The notes under the pieces are model-generated. The model saw nothing but the letters and a program-made list of their open reading frames with translations. It was not told where the DNA came from and ran no database searches. 43,402 nucleotides of DNA from an uncultured Chlorobiaceae bacterium. Lineage in GTDB: Bacteria; Bacteroidota; Chlorobiia; Chlorobiales; Chlorobiaceae. The stretch covers positions 1 to 43,402 of the forward strand of contig CAJAJL010000028.1 in NCBI GenBank assembly GCA_903940125.1, read 5' to 3'. The translations under genes were made by a program, and so were the position numbers. This document shows positions 8,510 through 17,977 of this stretch, piece by piece (within the stretch, counting starts at the first letter, position 1; the number at the start of each line of letters is the position of its first letter).

Positions 8510-8953
8510 TCAATTGATCTGAAGGATGGCTTTTATTTTGTCTCTCCACTCAACGGATTTTTTAACGTTTTGTCCATTGGAAGATATGGCAACGGTCATC
8601 TCATCCTGTTTAAAAACAGCCGGGGAAATGAAATCTGACAGTTCTCTGTTATCCACCACATTCACCAGAATTTTGCAGATTTCAGCATCAGCTTTGATCC
8701 TGCGGTTCACCTCAATGTTGTTGGTGCATGCATAGACAAGAAAGAACCCGTTCAAGTCGCTTTTTTCATACTCCTTGTATATCTCAGTGAATCCTTTTCC
8801 TTTCAGGTCATCATGGATAGCAGGAGAGAGAATGGTAATGTTGGAGGTATACTTTTCAACGGTCAGTAATTTGTGAATGGCAATTTTACCGCCTCCTATG
8901 AACAGAATCTTTTTATCATCTATTCTGATATTGATCGGCAGAAACATCTTCAT
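8510..8953 (-). CDS. dsrV: Precorrin-2 dehydrogenase / sirohydrochlorin ferrochelatase-like (DsrV)
   Basis: 147 residues, matching the N-terminal half of CysG (Met8p-like). An NAD-binding glycine-rich turn (KILFIGGGKIAIHK, about residues 14-27) is followed by the VVDNRELSDFISPAVF segment and AISSNGQNVKKS. The enzyme oxidises precorrin-2 to sirohydrochlorin and may insert iron to make siroheme, the DsrAB cofactor. The methyltransferase is encoded separately just downstream, so CysG is split here. There are two possible starts (8953 or the third-codon ATG at 8947). A 238-bp gap separates it from dsrP, so it may have its own promoter. Confidence 0.87.
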   Translation of the reverse strand: MKMFLPINIRIDDKKILFIGGGKIAIHKLLTVEKYTSNITILSPAIHDDLKGKGFTEIYKEYEKSDLNGFFLVYACTNNIEVNRRIKADAEICKILVNVVDNRELSDFISPAVFKQDEMTVAISSNGQNVKKSVEWRDKIKAILQIN

Positions 8954-9191
8954 AATAGGGCAGTTACCTTGATGATTGAAAAAGGGAGCTATAGTTAAAA
9001 GATAACCAGAGCCAAAACGGTCTCAAAACCCTGATGCAAGACCCTGTTTATTCAGCTTAAATCCATAGCACAAAGAAAAAGTCCGCCTCAACCTGCGAAC
9101 TGTAAATTGTATACATTACATCAGAATTCGACTCAGACACTGAATCCATCGAGCCCACACGACACCTTTCCCTCTATCATCTCGAATTTTC

Positions 9192-10343
9192 TTACTCTTG
9201 AGTTTTCACTGCTACTGCGACCTTGAGCAGCAAAGTGAGCAGGAGAGCGCCGATTGCCCAGATTCCCAGTGTAATGGTTATTTCTATCAAGGTTGGCGAG
9301 TATTCAACAATCTCTTCCAGAGGAGAAGGGACAAAACCTCCAAGAATCAGGCCAACCCCTTTATCGATCCAGATGGAAATTACCAGACCTGTACAGGCTG
9401 CGGGTAACCATTTGGAGGATGCTCTCAATGCTGGTACCAACAGCACCACCACTGAACAGAGACCTGTCATCAGTGAGAACCACAACCAAGGCACAAGATG
9501 GCTGTGTCCTTCAAGACCGAAAAAGAGGTACTGCAGACTATGCATGTGGCTCGGTATATTGCTGTAAAACGCTGTAAAAAACTCCGTTCCGATCAGGAAA
9601 AAATTTGTTAACCCGGCGTAGGTAGCCAGTATCGCAAGCTTCTCTCTCGCTTCACTCCCCGCATCGAAACCTGTTGTTTTTTTCAGGATGAGTGTCAGAA
9701 GAATCAACAGCGACGTTCCTGCAGCAAACGCGGATGCAAGAAAGCGTGGCGCAAGCACAGCAGTCAGCCAGAGATGTCGGCCAGGCAGACCGGCATAGAG
9801 AAATGCTGTAACAGTATGGATGCTGACTGCCCACGGTATCGATAGATAGATGACAGGTTTGACCCAGGCAGGGGGAGGGATGCCCTTGCGTTCTGCCCCC
9901 AAAACCGTCCATCCGCTGACCAGATTTATAATGAAATAGCCGTTCAGAACCATGACATCCCAGAATACCATCGAATGAGGACTTGGATACAGCATAACAT
10001 TGAGAACGCGATCAGGCCTTCCCATATCAGCCAGAATAAAAAGAAGGCACATCAAGGTAGCGGAAACCGCCAGAAACTCCCCGATAATGACAATTTTTCC
10101 AAAAGCTTTATAGTTATGAATATAGTAGGGGAGCACCACCATCACCGCCGATGCGGCAACCCCGACAAGAAACGTGAATTGTGCAATATAGAGTCCCCAG
10201 CTTACATCCCGGCCCATCCCGGTAACAGTGAGCCCGAACCACCTCTGCTTACTATAGGCTGAAACACCGGAGGCTATGACCAGAAGCAGGAACGATATCC
10301 AGATCCAGTAGTTTCGGTTTCCTTTCAGAGCTTTCTCAATCAT
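9192..10343 (-). CDS. dsrP: DsrP, NrfD-like membrane subunit of DsrMKJOP
   Basis: 383 residues with about ten membrane-spanning segments, beginning at residues 13-29 ([17 protein letters not shown]) and ending in a hydrophobic stretch. It is the NrfD/PsrC-type integral subunit that exchanges electrons with quinones, paired with the ferredoxin-like subunit DsrO. It starts 9 bp after dsrO and closes the dsrMKJOP set. In sulfur oxidisers the complex is thought to take electrons from the DsrC thiol cycle into the quinone pool or across the membrane. Clear call from membrane pattern, length and order. Confidence 0.92.
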   Translation of the reverse strand: MIEKALKGNRNYWIWISFLLLVIASGVSAYSKQRWFGLTVTGMGRDVSWGLYIAQFTFLVGVAASAVMVVLPYYIHNYKAFGKIVIIGEFLAVSATLMCLLFILADMGRPDRVLNVMLYPSPHSMVFWDVMVLNGYFIINLVSGWTVLGAERKGIPPPAWVKPVIYLSIPWAVSIHTVTAFLYAGLPGRHLWLTAVLAPRFLASAFAAGTSLLILLTLILKKTTGFDAGSEAREKLAILATYAGLTNFFLIGTEFFTAFYSNIPSHMHSLQYLFFGLEGHSHLVPWLWFSLMTGLCSVVVLLVPALRASSKWLPAACTGLVISIWIDKGVGLILGGFVPSPLEEIVEYSPTLIEITITLGIWAIGALLLTLLLKVAVAVKTQE

Positions 10344-10352
10344 TGGAAATCG

Positions 10353-11132
10353 TTAGATAATGTAAAAAACTGACGGTTTGGTGCCCAGTTCAGGCTTTCG
10401 CTGCATGGTTTCGTTATTTTCAAGCAGCCGTCGGATGTCTGACTTCGGATCATTCAAATCACCAAAGGTCATTACCTGTTGAGGACATGCTTCGACGCAG
10501 GCAGGAAGCAAGCCCTTGACAAGTCTGTCAGAACAGAAATTGCACTTTTCAACCACGCCCTGTTCCCGTGTAGGATAGGCAAGACTCGGATCCTTGATTG
10601 CCGTACGGGGATCCTGCCAGTTGAAACTTCTTGATCCATAGGGGCATGCTGCCATGCAGAACCGGCATCCTATGCAGCGGTGATAATCCATTGCCACAAT
10701 TCCGTCCCACCGCTTAAAGGTCGCTTCAGTCGGGCATGCGCGCGTACAGGGTGATTCAGCACAATGATTGCAAAGGGCAAGATAGGATCGTCCTGCAATT
10801 TTTTCGCTCTGAAATTGCTGGCTCGATGTCGGAAACACTTTGTTATAGGAACTTTTCCAGATCCACTTGACTTCCTCCTTGCGGTTATTAAAATCAGGAA
10901 CGTTATGCACGTGATGGCACTGTGTAACGCACTTCTGGCATCCCTCAAGGCATTTGCGGGTATCAATCAGCATTCCCCAGCGGATTTTTCCAGGAACAGG
11001 CTTTTCATCCCATGCGGGAAGAATTGTTTTTTCCAGAGAAAATTTCGGGATCAAACCCGATGCAGCCCCCAGACAAGCAAGAACTCCTAACCCGGATTTC
11101 TTGATAAATGCTCTTCTCTCTTCGTTCATCAT
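10353..11132 (-). CDS. dsrO: DsrO, periplasmic iron-sulfur subunit of DsrMKJOP
   Basis: 259 residues from the ATG at 11130-11132, which overlaps the dsrJ stop codon (ATGA arrangement); the upstream reading to 11168 would add 12 residues inside dsrJ. A Tat signal (RRAFIKKSG) is followed by a hydrophobic stretch, so the folded cofactor protein is exported. Several ferredoxin-type cysteine clusters follow, among them [26 protein letters not shown] and CNFCSDRL, as in the PhsB/NrfC family with up to four [4Fe-4S] clusters. It relays electrons between the cytochrome DsrJ and DsrP. Confidence 0.93.
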   Translation of the reverse strand: MMNEERRAFIKKSGLGVLACLGAASGLIPKFSLEKTILPAWDEKPVPGKIRWGMLIDTRKCLEGCQKCVTQCHHVHNVPDFNNRKEEVKWIWKSSYNKVFPTSSQQFQSEKIAGRSYLALCNHCAESPCTRACPTEATFKRWDGIVAMDYHRCIGCRFCMAACPYGSRSFNWQDPRTAIKDPSLAYPTREQGVVEKCNFCSDRLVKGLLPACVEACPQQVMTFGDLNDPKSDIRRLLENNETMQRKPELGTKPSVFYII

Positions 11133-11527
11133 GGTGTTTCCATGGCAGATATATGACAATTCCAGCACTTTGGCTTTACATTGGCATACATGTGGCAGTT
11201 AAAGCAAAAAAGCTTGTTATTCTTGTGGCATCCAAGACAGGTATTAAGACTCTTTTCCAGCTTGCTTCCATTGGGAGCCAGAAAGATGCGATTACCCTCA
11301 CGCACCGATGAATTCCGCCATTCGTTCAATACCCGCATGTGATTTGCGCGCATGAACTCTTTCGTGGCGATACATTTCGTACTGTCAACCGAAACCGGTT
11401 GGTGCAGATACTGTGCAGTCTGTTGTGTTGTTTTTTCCGCCATTCCGTCCTGCAGGAAGGCATAAAAAGATGCAAAAAGAACCAGAGTCAGCCCGAGAAA
11501 GATCATTGTTTTTGTTCTAATCATCAT
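11129..11527 (-). CDS. dsrJ: DsrJ, periplasmic triheme cytochrome c
   Basis: About 132 residues from the ATG at 11525-11527, preceded by a GGAGGAAG site inside the dsrK end; a second ATG follows directly. The N-terminal signal/anchor ([18 protein letters not shown]) is followed by three CxxCH heme sites near the C-terminus (CLGCH, CFNCH, CWNCH). The segment [14 protein letters not shown] contains the conserved cysteine that, in the Allochromatium protein, takes part in an unusual His/Cys heme ligation. The gene overlaps dsrK by 11 bp and dsrO by 4 bp, so translation is coupled. Confidence 0.93.
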   Translation of the reverse strand: MMIRTKTMIFLGLTLVLFASFYAFLQDGMAEKTTQQTAQYLHQPVSVDSTKCIATKEFMRANHMRVLNEWRNSSVREGNRIFLAPNGSKLEKSLNTCLGCHKNNKLFCFNCHMYANVKPKCWNCHISAMETP

Positions 11528-13166
11528 CTTCCTCCCCATCCTCAAAACCTGCCATAGGATTCTCTCTCAGGTCTTCAGTTCTCTTTTTCTCACCCTGCAT
11601 AACCAGAGCATTTCCTACAAGTTCATGGAGACCGTACACAGAAACCCCGGGAACCCAGTACTTCATAAGAGTAGGCAGACTGGCGCGGTCAATAGCACAA
11701 ATGGTAACAAGAGAATTTACCGTATGCTTCTCCTTGACATGCTTGACCGCGTTCGCTCTCGGCAATCCGCCCCGCATTCTGATGTCCATATACTCTTCAG
11801 TATTCAGACCGCTGCCTGAACCGCAGCAGAAAGTCTGTTCCCTGATAGTATTCTCAGGCATTTCATGAAAGCTTTTACATACACTTTGCAGCACATACCG
11901 GGGTTCGTCAAACATGCCCATCCCTCGAGCGATGTTGCACGAATCATGAAAGGTTGTCCGCAGATGATCATTTCGGGTGGGATCAAGTTTCAGCTTTTTA
12001 TGGTGAATCAAGTCGGCCGTGAATTCTGCAATGTGAACCATTTTTGTTGACGCGGCATTAGTGAATTTTGTGCCTGTAATCGGAGAAACCGGTTGTTCAA
12101 GAAAATCCGCCGGACCATTCATCGTATCCATATACTGATGCACCACACGCCACATATGTCCGCACTCTCCGCCCAGAATCCATTTTACACCAAGACGCTT
12201 TGCTTCATGGTACATCTTGGCATTCAGCTTTTTCATCATATCATTCGAGGTGAACATGCCGAAATTCCCCCCCTCCGAGGCATAGGTACTTATGGTATAA
12301 TCCAGTCCGATATGGTGAAATAGAAGCATATAGCCCATCATCGTATACACCCCGGGGTCGCCGAACACATCACCGGAAGGTGTTATAAAAAGCACCTCCG
12401 CGCCCTTGCGATTGAAAGTTGGTTCCACCTTTACACCAGTAAGATCTTCAATATCTTCAGCCAGTGACTCAATATTCTGCACAAAAGTGTGCGGCTCAAT
12501 GCCAAGATGGTTTCCCGTGCGATTGCAATTTGAAACTGGTTCCAGAATCCAGTTATTGTTGACGCCGATCAGGTTCAGCAACTCACGGGCCAGCATTGTA
12601 ATTTCAGCAGTATCAATGCCGAAAGGACAGAATACCGAGCATCGGCGGCACTCCGTACACTGGTTGAAATACATGTGCCACTCCTTGATCACCTCCGCAG
12701 TCAGTTTTCTCGAACCTGAAAAACCCTTCAGGATTTTCTCGGCAAGAGGAAAATCATTTCGATAGACAGAACGGATCAGTTCCGCCCTTACGACAGGCAT
12801 ATTTTTCGGATCACCGGTACCAAGGAAAAAATGGCATTTATCGGCACATGCACCGCATCGGACGCAGGTGTCAAGAAAAAGCTTCAATGAACGGTATTTT
12901 TTCAGACGGCTCTTCAGTCCTTCGCTGATAGTTTTTTCCCAGCCGCTCGGCAGCTTCCAGTCCAGGTCAGTTGCCGCCCACTTTCGTGGATTGGCAAACC
13001 CGAGACTTTCCAGAACTTCAGGCTTGGCAGGAAAGCACCAGTTGCCTTCTCGGAACTCGACAGGTATATCCCACCAATCTTTGTCGAGATAATGCCCTTT
13101 GAGGATACTTGGCTTTTCGTCAAACTCTTTTTTGAGTTCGGATACTTTCGGAGCGTATTTCGACAT
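11517..13166 (-). CDS. dsrK: DsrK, HdrD-like iron-sulfur subunit of DsrMKJOP
   Basis: 549 residues, cytoplasmic. Two ferredoxin clusters are visible: C101-C104-C107-C111 and C170-C173-C176-C180. The C-terminal half has cysteine-rich (CCG-type) sequences, including [10 protein letters not shown] and [11 protein letters not shown], like the HdrD/HdrB site that handles heterodisulfides with a special [4Fe-4S] cluster. DsrK is the expected docking partner of DsrC, interconverting its trisulfide or disulfide and dithiol forms. It starts 2 bp after dsrM ends. The C-terminus is very acidic (DGEEDDD). Confidence 0.94.
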   Translation of the reverse strand: MSKYAPKVSELKKEFDEKPSILKGHYLDKDWWDIPVEFREGNWCFPAKPEVLESLGFANPRKWAATDLDWKLPSGWEKTISEGLKSRLKKYRSLKLFLDTCVRCGACADKCHFFLGTGDPKNMPVVRAELIRSVYRNDFPLAEKILKGFSGSRKLTAEVIKEWHMYFNQCTECRRCSVFCPFGIDTAEITMLARELLNLIGVNNNWILEPVSNCNRTGNHLGIEPHTFVQNIESLAEDIEDLTGVKVEPTFNRKGAEVLFITPSGDVFGDPGVYTMMGYMLLFHHIGLDYTISTYASEGGNFGMFTSNDMMKKLNAKMYHEAKRLGVKWILGGECGHMWRVVHQYMDTMNGPADFLEQPVSPITGTKFTNAASTKMVHIAEFTADLIHHKKLKLDPTRNDHLRTTFHDSCNIARGMGMFDEPRYVLQSVCKSFHEMPENTIREQTFCCGSGSGLNTEEYMDIRMRGGLPRANAVKHVKEKHTVNSLVTICAIDRASLPTLMKYWVPGVSVYGLHELVGNALVMQGEKKRTEDLRENPMAGFEDGEEDDD

Positions 13167-13168
13167 AG

Positions 13169-14164
13169 TTATTGCTTTTCAACCGGCAATTTCGCCTTTT
13201 TCATCTTGTCGCGATAATCATCCTCATACTCGGCATAGGTTCTGAACTTTATGTCGGAATTCCATGGATTCCTGTGCCGTTTAGCACGACTGTTATTACA
13301 CTGGTTGCGCGTAGGGCTTAAAAAGATACCGCCCATATGCATGAGTTTGCTGAAAGGGAAATAGATTGCCAGCACGCAAATCAGAAATAAATGAACATAA
13401 AACAGCGTACCGATCTCTCCGGGAGGTTCAAAACTGAAATTAAGCAGATTCAGCATAAGGGCCTTCACCGGCATGACATCAACCTTGGTTACATAACGCA
13501 TGCTGATTCCCAGCAGGATGATGGCTAAAATTAAGAAGAGTGGGAAAAAATCGCTCGGCAGCGATATCACCCTCATTCTGGCATCTCGAATCCTGCGGAG
13601 AACCAGAAAAGTTACTGCGGCAAGCACAAGAGCATCGGTCATGTAAAATGCCGGAAGAGTAACATCAAGAAAACGGTCCGCATCATCAAGATATTGGAGT
13701 GCATCCGGAACCATGATGAAAAAAAAACGGGCATGTCTGAGCATAATCACCAGCAGAGACCAGTGAAAAGCCAAACCGCCAAGCCATAACCACTTGTTTG
13801 AACCATAGGTCAGATTCGACCCTTTATGCAGCTCGGATCTGGTATTGCGAAACAGTGAACGGAAAAAAAATACTTCAGACAGTACCCTCGCGGCAGCATA
13901 CAAGAAGCTTGAAGGGCTTTCCAGTTTATCCTGTTTGATCCAGTCCAGAGATTTTTCCTGGCCGCAAGTTGTAGGGATGCAAAATGGTACGGGTCTTCTC
14001 ATCCAGTCAGCCATTCTAAAAATAAAGCCGCAGATCAGTACGGTCATTGCCGTATAGGGTAAAACAATTCCGAACAGGTAACCAAGTCCGGCATAGCGAA
14101 CGCCGACATAAGGAATCAACGCGAGAACTGCTACCATAAAAAAAGGCATGAGTGCTTTTTTCAT
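13169..14164 (-). CDS. dsrM: DsrM, cytochrome b membrane subunit of DsrMKJOP
   Basis: 331 residues with several hydrophobic helices (from residues 7-23 onward) and histidines in and near them (AFHWSLLVIMLRH, FYVHLFLICV), as in the NarI-like b-type cytochromes that oxidise or reduce quinones. The soluble C-terminal tail is basic. It forms a module with DsrK, as HdrE does with HdrD. The start overlaps the dsrT stop by 4 bp (ATGA), so the two are translationally coupled. Confidence 0.92.
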   Translation of the reverse strand: MKKALMPFFMVAVLALIPYVGVRYAGLGYLFGIVLPYTAMTVLICGFIFRMADWMRRPVPFCIPTTCGQEKSLDWIKQDKLESPSSFLYAAARVLSEVFFFRSLFRNTRSELHKGSNLTYGSNKWLWLGGLAFHWSLLVIMLRHARFFFIMVPDALQYLDDADRFLDVTLPAFYMTDALVLAAVTFLVLRRIRDARMRVISLPSDFFPLFLILAIILLGISMRYVTKVDVMPVKALMLNLLNFSFEPPGEIGTLFYVHLFLICVLAIYFPFSKLMHMGGIFLSPTRNQCNNSRAKRHRNPWNSDIKFRTYAEYEDDYRDKMKKAKLPVEKQ

Positions 14165-14631
14165 CCTTGAGCCCTCCTCAAAAGCATGAATGCCTGCCGT
14201 TTGCTCTCTTCCACTTTCAGTTGATAAATTTTTTCACGATTCGCCATATAACAATCAAAGGCAACGAACATAATCTCTTCAATACGGGTTTGGAATGCAT
14301 CCCGATCCGCTTGCGTCAGAGCGTTTTTCTTGTTCTCTTTCGGTGCTGTTTCAAAAAGGATTGTTTTCAGTTCCAAAAAGAACACCAACGCTTTTGATGG
14401 GGGAAGCGGCTGAACAGCCAGAATTCGGGCAATCTGATTTACAGCAGCCATGAAGCCTTTACTGTTCTCTTCAATCCCGTCAAGCATTATTGACAATCCC
14501 TCTGAAAGTGATTCACCTATCGGAGTGGACCGTCCGATTTTTTCAGAAAAAATAGAAAGCCCCTTCTCGATCCACCGATCAAGAATTTTCTCTCTGTTTT
14601 CCTGTATCAGTTTTCCCCATGCAGTTCTCAT
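14161..14631 (-). CDS. dsrT: DsrT, small soluble protein of the dsr cluster (RsbRD-N-like)
   Basis: 156 residues from the ATG at 14629-14631 (a TTG at 14640 is also possible). No signal or membrane segment; predicted helical. The pattern WGKLIQENREKILDRWIEKGL plus later helices resembles the RsbRD N-terminal, globin-like sensor fold seen in proteins beside dsrMKJOP in sulfate reducers. Position between dsrH and dsrM matches dsrT of other green sulfur bacteria. Function unknown; a regulatory or assembly role for the membrane complex is a guess. Confidence 0.75.
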   Translation of the reverse strand: MRTAWGKLIQENREKILDRWIEKGLSIFSEKIGRSTPIGESLSEGLSIMLDGIEENSKGFMAAVNQIARILAVQPLPPSKALVFFLELKTILFETAPKENKKNALTQADRDAFQTRIEEIMFVAFDCYMANREKIYQLKVEESKRQAFMLLRRAQG

Positions 14632-14641
14632 GCGGCACAAA

Positions 14642-14935
14642 TTATAACCAGCTGTTCACCTGATGTTGTTCGACCAGTTTCACAAAACCTTCGTAATCGA
14701 CAGTTGTTACTCCATTGGCAATCTCACTTATCCCGCGGGCATTGAGATCCGGCTGCAGAGCAAACACAGGGTTTTTTTGCAGTATGGCTTCAATCATTGA
14801 GGCAAAGCGGTTTCCGGCCTGAACCGCATAAACACCATCTTCAATCAAGAGAATTGGATCACCCGGTAAAGCAAACCTTATGCAGGTCTCTAACGTATCG
14901 TTTCCGAATGGAGATTTATTGACAGTATGAAGCAT
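14642..14935 (-). CDS. dsrH: DsrH, TusB-like sulfur relay subunit
   Basis: 97 residues, typical for DsrH/TusB. The opening MLHTVNKSPFGNDTLETC holds the conserved cysteine (C18; C20 in Allochromatium) and LLIEDGVYA is the family core. It forms the DsrE2F2H2 hexamer that passes persulfide sulfur to DsrC. A 75-bp gap separates it from dsrF. Confidence 0.9.
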   Translation of the reverse strand: MLHTVNKSPFGNDTLETCIRFALPGDPILLIEDGVYAVQAGNRFASMIEAILQKNPVFALQPDLNARGISEIANGVTTVDYEGFVKLVEQHQVNSWL

Positions 14936-15010
14936 GATAACACGTAATGTTTCAGTGTTGTTTACAGGTTCAGCAACTTCACATAATGAACAGGCAGAAA
15001 GAAGGTCCGG

Positions 15011-15391
15011 TTAATGCTGAATAATGACATCCTGTTCTTTCATCAGACTGCCGATGTTCTCAGAACTCAATACCTCAACATCGACAACCAGATCATCTTC
15101 TGTCAACCCTCTTTCTTCAAGCGAAAGCTGATCGACATAAAGTTTTTCAACATCATAACCATCAAGAGCCGGAAATGTTCTTGCAAAACCCTTGATACCG
15201 ATTTCAGAGGTTTCCTGACCCTTTTTGAGAGCATAGACTCCATCACCGATAAAAACAACCGAAATGTCCTGATCGTAGGTCGCCATGATCAAAATCATTT
15301 CAAGCCCCTCATAGGTATAAATAGTGCCATGCGGCGCATGACGCAGCACATGCATGATTTTTTTAATGTTCATATCCTGCTTTAAATCCAT
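15011..15391 (-). CDS. dsrF: DsrF, TusC-like sulfur relay subunit
   Basis: 126 residues of the DsrF/TusC family: IMHVLRHAPHGTIYTYEGLEM near the start and VVFIGDGVYALKKGQ in the centre. It has no cysteine at all, in line with DsrF being the non-catalytic structural subunit of DsrEFH. An AGAGGTGA ribosome binding site lies just upstream, 11 bp past dsrE. Confidence 0.9.
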   Translation of the reverse strand: MDLKQDMNIKKIMHVLRHAPHGTIYTYEGLEMILIMATYDQDISVVFIGDGVYALKKGQETSEIGIKGFARTFPALDGYDVEKLYVDQLSLEERGLTEDDLVVDVEVLSSENIGSLMKEQDVIIQH

Positions 15392-15402
15392 AGGTCACCT
15401 CT

Positions 15403-15762
15403 TCAGTCTCCAAAGGTTACAAGTCTGTCGTTTCGGGTGGCAATGTCAGTGAAGGTTCCGAGTCCGGTTATAACCCCGCCCTCAATCAAAACATCTTCAT
15501 TGATGCTGCGTCGTTTGGACGCAACCACACAGGCAAAAATCTTGACACCATATTTTTGACTGAAAGCTGTCCAGCGGCTGGAAATGTTTCTGTCATCCTG
15601 AGGCGGATCCATGAGTTTTGAAACATTCAGGACACCGTCATTGTAAAGAAAGATGGCGTCTATTGTATGTCCCCGCTTGATTGCTGCTTCAGCAAAATTA
15701 TAAGCCGTATCAGATGCCTGATGATTGTACGGCCCCTCTTTGAGCAGAATTCCAATATTCAC
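15403..15762 (-). CDS. dsrE: DsrE, TusD-like catalytic sulfur relay subunit
   Basis: 119 residues with a GTG start. The family opening (LLKEGPYNHQASDTAYNF), the PPQDDRN loop and the active-site cysteine C78 in KIFACVVASKRR are all present; C78 is the residue shown to carry the persulfide in Allochromatium DsrE. It receives sulfane sulfur, for example from a rhodanese or TusA, and passes it to DsrC. The strong match to the family N-terminus supports the GTG start although no good ribosome binding site is seen. Confidence 0.92.
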   Translation of the reverse strand: MNIGILLKEGPYNHQASDTAYNFAEAAIKRGHTIDAIFLYNDGVLNVSKLMDPPQDDRNISSRWTAFSQKYGVKIFACVVASKRRSINEDVLIEGGVITGLGTFTDIATRNDRLVTFGD

Positions 15763-15812
15763 CGTCAGTCGAATGATTAACCTGTTATGAAAAAAAGATG
15801 ATTTTGAACTTA

Positions 15813-16181
15813 TCAGTGCTTGATAATCATCACGTTCAATCTCTCATACAAATCACTCCAGAGTCTGGAGTATCCAGCGAAAGGCTTTTCTATATATTGT
15901 GAAAAATACAGAGCATCAGCAGCAACTTTGAGATTGCCGCTTTTCAGGGCCTTCAATGCTTTTTCACCCGAATCTGCGGCATCATTTCCAGTAAGCAGTG
16001 CCTGCCGCCAGTAGTTAACTGCCTCCTCGCGAAAGACGAAATTTCCGGGAAGGGCTTTTGCCTGTTCGAGCGACAACACTTCTATGTTGCGCGGCCCGAA
16101 TGTTACAGACCACCCTGTTTTAGCCCAGTTCCTTGAAATTTCAATTGCTTGCTGCAGAGTGATAATCAAATCATCTACCAT
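15813..16181 (-). CDS. dsrU: DsrU, small conserved protein of the green sulfur bacterial dsr cluster
   Basis: 122 residues from the ATG at 16179-16181, which has a GGAGG site upstream; the longer reading to 16301 would run back into dsrL. No signal, membrane segment or cysteine. It is mostly helical, with the phrase EAVNYWRQALLTGNDAADSGEKAL suggesting a helical-repeat character. Position between dsrL and dsrE equals that of dsrU in related genomes. No known function and no motif I recognise. Confidence 0.7.
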   Translation of the reverse strand: MVDDLIITLQQAIEISRNWAKTGWSVTFGPRNIEVLSLEQAKALPGNFVFREEAVNYWRQALLTGNDAADSGEKALKALKSGNLKVAADALYFSQYIEKPFAGYSRLWSDLYERLNVMIIKH

Positions 16182-16225
16182 AGAGTTCTTGCCTCCATCA
16201 TTTTCGAAGTTGTCATTGCCGTCCG

Positions 16226-17962
16226 TCAAAGACCCTCTCCAATTCCCATCTGAATGTAACCGGAAGGGCACACCATCGAACAGATATGACATCCGACGCA
16301 TTTCGAATAATTGGTATAGACCACCTCACCGGGCGGGTTCTCCTTGAACCGTGTGACGGCTTCCTGAGGACAGAACGAAACACACTGTTTACAGTCAAAA
16401 CAAAGCCCGCAGCTCATGCATCGCTCTGATTCTGCCCGAATCTGTTCTTCGGTCAACGGCACAAGCAGTTCATCGTGGTTCCCGACAACATTGTCCAGCT
16501 TTTTGCTCTCTCTTTTGGCTTGCTCCGAATGAAAAAAGTATAAAACATCCTGCTTCTGCACTTTTGTCACTTCCCGATAACCCTGTTCAGGAAGCGCTTC
16601 ACCTTTCAAAAAAGCATCAATAGAAGTTGCTGCCTTGCGCCCATGACCAACAGCTGTAGTGATAAGGTCAACTTTTATTGCATCTCCTCCCCCGAAAACC
16701 TTTTCCTTCCCTGGGAGTCGGAAATAGCGATCGACCTTGAGCCATTGATTGGTATTTGCAATGCTTTCAAACCCCTTCATGTCAGTTGTCTGTCCAATGG
16801 CAGCAACAACCATGTCACATGCTGTTTCAAAGGTTTCATCAGTCTTTTTGTAGCGTAAAAAAGGAACAGGGGAGTTCCATCCCTCCTCGCCTTTTTCTTT
16901 CTTCACCATTTTTGTACAAACTAGACCACTGACGCCATTATCACCTTTCAAAACCTCAAGAGTTCCCGTCATGAAATGCATGGTTGTTCCTTCCCTCATG
17001 GCATCATCAAACTCTTCAGGAAAACAAGCCATCTCTTCTCTCGGAACACCTGAAATCAAGAGAGCCTCAGACCCGAGACGCAGTGCCAGCCTCGCCACAT
17101 CCATGGCAACGTTTCCGTCGCCGATAACAACAACCTTTTTACCTATAGAAACCGAATCTCCTTCGATTTCATACTTTTTTAAAAAATCAATGGCATTTGT
17201 TGCTCCATGCGTATCAGCAAAACCCGGAATCGGAAGTCCTCGACCAACCTGAGCCCCCATCCCGACAAAAACAGCATCGAACTCTTTTTCAAGCTCTTCA
17301 AGGGTAAGGTCACTACCTACACGGACACCCATTTTTGTTTCAATGCCAAGGTCAATAATACGCTGAATCTCAGTTTCAAGAATGGTGCGGTCCACACGGT
17401 AACCCATGATGCCGTAAAGAACCATGCCGCCTAATTTTTCATTGGCATCGTAGATGGTCACGGCATGACCTTTTCGACGCAGCTGATATGCGGCAGACAA
17501 TCCCGCCGGCCCGCCTCCAATAACCGCCACTCTCTTACCGGTATCACTGCCTGGTCCGGGCAATTGCAGATTGGCTTCAATCCCGTAATTACCGATTGCC
17601 TGTTCCACCGCATTGATCGCTACACTTTCATCATGGTACTGGCGATTGCAGGAGCTTTGGCATGGATGGGGGCATATTCTCCCCATAACCGCAGGAAATG
17701 GGTTTGCATCAACAAGTATCTCCCATGCTGCTTTCCATGCGTCAGAGGACTTGTCGATGCCGGACAGCAATCGGTGGTACCCTCTGATATCTTCGCCAGC
17801 CGGACATTCAGCCGTACATGGTGGCACCTGTCTGATGTACACAGGGCACTTGTGACTCTGATCTCCAAATGCGACAATTTTATCAACTCCCGTTTGTTCA
17901 CTGAATTCAGGAAATTGGTAATGATTCGCAAAATCAAGGATTGGATTGGATTCTACTATCAT
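16226..17962 (-). CDS. dsrL: DsrL, iron-sulfur flavoprotein NAD(P)H oxidoreductase
   Basis: 578 residues related to the small subunit of glutamate synthase. N-terminal cysteines (CTAECPAGEDIRGYH, CPHPCQSSCNR) bind Fe-S clusters; VAVIGGGPAGLSAAYQL (about 145-161) is the FAD Rossmann site and VVVIGDGNVAMDVARLAL the NAD(P)H site. The C-terminus adds two ferredoxin clusters (CMSCGLCFDCKQC, CVGCHICSMVCP). In sulfur oxidisers DsrL accepts electrons from DsrAB during sulfite formation and is essential. It starts 15 bp after dsrB with a strong AAGGAG site. Confidence 0.94.
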   Translation of the reverse strand: MIVESNPILDFANHYQFPEFSEQTGVDKIVAFGDQSHKCPVYIRQVPPCTAECPAGEDIRGYHRLLSGIDKSSDAWKAAWEILVDANPFPAVMGRICPHPCQSSCNRQYHDESVAINAVEQAIGNYGIEANLQLPGPGSDTGKRVAVIGGGPAGLSAAYQLRRKGHAVTIYDANEKLGGMVLYGIMGYRVDRTILETEIQRIIDLGIETKMGVRVGSDLTLEELEKEFDAVFVGMGAQVGRGLPIPGFADTHGATNAIDFLKKYEIEGDSVSIGKKVVVIGDGNVAMDVARLALRLGSEALLISGVPREEMACFPEEFDDAMREGTTMHFMTGTLEVLKGDNGVSGLVCTKMVKKEKGEEGWNSPVPFLRYKKTDETFETACDMVVAAIGQTTDMKGFESIANTNQWLKVDRYFRLPGKEKVFGGGDAIKVDLITTAVGHGRKAATSIDAFLKGEALPEQGYREVTKVQKQDVLYFFHSEQAKRESKKLDNVVGNHDELLVPLTEEQIRAESERCMSCGLCFDCKQCVSFCPQEAVTRFKENPPGEVVYTNYSKCVGCHICSMVCPSGYIQMGIGEGL

Positions 17963-17977
17963 GAATATCTCCTTTAA

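Noticed and set aside
8954..9191. Possible terminator between dsrP and dsrV (GGTCT/AGACC at 9019-9043)
   Set aside because: Only a 5-bp stem with a 15-nt loop and no T-run; not convincing.
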